Positions 12,737 through 14,274 of a stretch of DNA of 14,274 nt are shown here, one piece after another. Every line of letters begins with the position of its first letter. Within the stretch, counting starts at the first letter, position 1. The position numbers and the translations under genes are program-made. The notes under the pieces are model-generated. The model saw only the letters and a list, made by a program, of their open reading frames with translations. It did not search any database and was not told where the DNA came from. The DNA comes from an uncultured Ruminiclostridium sp. (GTDB lineage Bacteria > Bacillota > Clostridia > Oscillospirales > Ruminococcaceae), in contig CAKSIR010000053.1 in assembly GCA_934462775.1 (NCBI GenBank), positions 1 to 14,274 of the forward strand, in the 5' to 3' direction.

Positions 12737-14155
12737 ATGGAAAACAGAAACGAAGAAATGGCATTGCTCACAATGCCGGATTATGAAACACAGATTATCG
12801 AAATTCTCAGAAGCACAAGCTCGCCGATAATTACAAAATCGCGGCTTGAAGCGTTTCACGAAAATGATATTGCGCAGATTATGGACAAGCTTACCGTTCA
12901 GGAGCGGAAAAAGCTGTACTGCCTGCTCGACAGCGACTTTCTCTCAGGAATATTTGAGTATATCGAAGCTGACAAGGCGGTTGATTATCTTAACGAGATG
13001 GACGTTCACAAGTGCGCCGATGTTATTTCTAACCTTGAAACAGATACAGCAGTTGAGTTCCTAAGGGCTGTTGAAAAGGAAAAAAGAGCCATTATAATTG
13101 AACTGCTGCCATCTGATATTCAGAAGGAAATAAAGCTGATTGCCTCCTTTGACGAGGACGAAATCGGCAGCAGAATGACTGTAAACTTTATCCTTATCAG
13201 AGATAATCTCGACATAAAGCAGGCTATGAGCGAGCTTATAAATCAGGCTGCCGACAACGACAATATTTCCACCATTTTTGTTTCAGACGAATACGGACGT
13301 TTTTACGGCGCCATCGACCTGAAGGAGCTTATTGTTGCCCGCCGCGATGACAAGCTGAGCGATATTATTGTCACATCGTTCCCCTATGTTTATGCTCACG
13401 AGCTGATTGACGACTGCATTGAAACGCTGAAGGAATACTCGGAAAACTCCATACCTGTTCTTGACAGTGAAAACAGAATTATCGGCGTTATTACTTCACA
13501 AAACGTTGTTGAGGTTGTTGACCAAGCAATGGGCGAGGACTATGCAAAGTTTGCAGGTCTTACTGCCGAGGAGGACTTGAACGAGCCGGTTGTTCAGAGC
13601 GTGAAAAAGCGTTTTCCGTGGCTGCTTGTTCTGCTGGGATTGGGAATGGTGGTTTCTGCCGTTGTAGGCGCGTTTGAGCAGGTCGTTTCTCAGCTCACTC
13701 TGATTATGGCGTTCCAGTCGCTGATTCTTGATATGTCGGGCAACGTCGGCACCCAGTCCCTTGCGGTAACAATCCGCGTTTTGATGGACGAAAACCTTAC
13801 CTTTAAGCAGAAACTCCATCTTGTTTTAAAGGAAGCGAGAGTAGGATTTTTCAACGGTCTGCTGCTTGGAATACTTTCGTTTGCTCTTGTCGGCGTTTAC
13901 ATCATGCTTGCAAAAGGAAAGGACGCAATGTTTGCGTTTGCGGTTTCCGGCTGCATAGGAATATCCCTCATCACAGCCATGATAATTTCAAGCATTGTCG
14001 GAACGGTAATCCCGATTTTGTTCAAGAAAATCAAGGTTGATCCCGCCGTTGCGTCGGGTCCGCTTATTACAACAGTCAACGACCTTGTAGCGGTTGTAAC
14101 ATATTACGGATTAAGCTGGCTGCTGCTTCTTAATCTGCTGAACCTTGCCGGATAA
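12737..14155 (+). CDS. mgtE: MgtE-type magnesium transporter
   Basis: This is a 472-aa Mg2+ channel/transporter of the inner membrane. It has the N-terminal MgtE helical domain (about 20-130), with Asp/Glu-rich repeats and LLPSDIQKEIKLIASFDEDEIGSRMT. Two CBS domains follow (about 145-270; DEYGRFYGAIDLKELI and NSIPVLDSENRIIGVITSQ), which sense cytosolic Mg2+ and gate the pore in studied homologues. Five membrane segments make up the C-terminal domain (about 320-472), with LDMSGNVGTQSLAVTIR and VDPAVASGPLITTVNDLVAVVTYYG, the latter carrying the pore Asp. The ATG at 12737 has GGAGG 8 nt upstream; an in-frame ATG at 12653 would start before the leader terminator and lacks a binding site. Expression is probably controlled by the upstream attenuator. 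Confidence 0.95.
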   Translation: MENRNEEMALLTMPDYETQIIEILRSTSSPIITKSRLEAFHENDIAQIMDKLTVQERKKLYCLLDSDFLSGIFEYIEADKAVDYLNEMDVHKCADVISNLETDTAVEFLRAVEKEKRAIIIELLPSDIQKEIKLIASFDEDEIGSRMTVNFILIRDNLDIKQAMSELINQAADNDNISTIFVSDEYGRFYGAIDLKELIVARRDDKLSDIIVTSFPYVYAHELIDDCIETLKEYSENSIPVLDSENRIIGVITSQNVVEVVDQAMGEDYAKFAGLTAEEDLNEPVVQSVKKRFPWLLVLLGLGMVVSAVVGAFEQVVSQLTLIMAFQSLILDMSGNVGTQSLAVTIRVLMDENLTFKQKLHLVLKEARVGFFNGLLLGILSFALVGVYIMLAKGKDAMFAFAVSGCIGISLITAMIISSIVGTVIPILFKKIKVDPAVASGPLITTVNDLVAVVTYYGLSWLLLLNLLNLAG

Positions 14156-14157
14156 AA

Positions 14158-14188
14158 TAAGCCTGAGAGCTTCAAACTCTTAGGCTTA
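14158..14188 (+). terminator. Hairpin downstream of mgtE
   Basis: A 12-bp stem with one G-U (TAAGCCTGAGAG with CTCTTAGGCTTA) and a 7-nt loop starts 2 bp after the mgtE stop. As at the other end of the window, the repeat element follows immediately and there is no U-tract directly after the stem. Its sequence is unrelated to the hairpin at 77-104. Confidence 0.65.
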
Positions 14189-14267
14189 GACTGTCGGAAA
14201 AGTCAAATTTAAAAGTTTTTGTCCACTTTTTTCAAAAAGTGGTGGGTACTTAGGGCAAAGCCCTAAG
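14188..14267 (+). repeat. Dispersed intergenic repeat, copy 2
   Basis: This copy matches 1-76 read on the opposite strand. It shows the same parts in order: the GACT/AGTC mini-stem, AAGTTTT, the 9-bp arms CCACTTTTT/AAAAAGTGG (14223-14242), GTGGGTACTTAG, and the palindrome CTTAGGGC-AAA-GCCCTAAG (14249-14267), which is complete here. The hairpin arm differs from copy 1 by a paired C-G to T-A change. As in copy 1, it lies directly 3' of a gene's hairpin and in the same orientation relative to that gene. Confidence 0.82.
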
Positions 14268-14274
14268 CCGACTT

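Noticed and set aside
12568..12786. 72-codon TTG-started hydrophobic ORF across the mgtE leader
   Set aside because: It has no ribosome binding site, runs through the terminator and over the mgtE start in another frame, and its hydrophobicity can be a by-product of base composition.

Overview
The window looks like chromosomal DNA of a low-to-moderate GC Gram-positive anaerobe, most likely a Ruminococcus-like member of the Clostridia (Oscillospirales). The clues are strong AGGAGG-type ribosome binding sites, vegetative TTGACA/TATAAT promoters, and a gene set typical of gut Clostridia: a DUF4358 lipoprotein, an EF-G paralogue with a GHGGSGKT P-loop, a soluble PocR-type chemoreceptor and a PaaK-like ligase. 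This taxonomic call is inference; no rRNA or other marker gene is present. Both ends lie in two copies of the same ~77 bp intergenic repeat in inverted orientation, which suggests a contig broken at a multicopy repeat.

Layout. The left third (1-5502) is all on the minus strand. Reading 5' to 3' it holds an SSS-family sodium:solute symporter, a phenylacetate-CoA-ligase-like enzyme with its own terminator, a DUF389 membrane protein with its own promoter, and a DUF4358 lipoprotein ending in a hairpin plus repeat copy 1. A 410-bp divergent intergenic region (5503-5912) carries a perfect consensus promoter for the symporter and weaker candidates for the rightward gene. The middle (5913-9102) is on the plus strand: a five-domain EF-G paralogue with a degenerate G4 motif, then a soluble PocR plus methyl-accepting chemoreceptor with its own promoter and a hairpin terminator. 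From 9182 to 11426, on the minus strand, lie glutamine-dependent NAD+ synthetase and a small TTG-started membrane protein. NAD+ synthetase is divergent from a plus-strand pair whose genes overlap by 4 bp, a RsmC-like methyltransferase and an ArsC/Spx-family protein. The last gene is an MgtE-type Mg2+ transporter behind a promoter, a possible short leader ORF and a strong intrinsic terminator, followed by a hairpin and repeat copy 2.

Most genes are ordinary housekeeping or transport genes. The most interesting part is the mgtE leader. A strong terminator stands between promoter and gene, and a segment inside a GTG-started 32-codon leader ORF can form a 10-bp competing antiterminator. I do not see the usual M-box Mg2+ riboswitch motifs there, so this may be a different attenuation system. 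Other points of note are the repeat pair with a compensatory base-pair change, the EF-G paralogue with T-R-M-E instead of N-K-x-D, and the cysteine cluster in the PocR chemoreceptor. I see no CRISPR array, tRNA, rRNA, prophage or insertion sequence.
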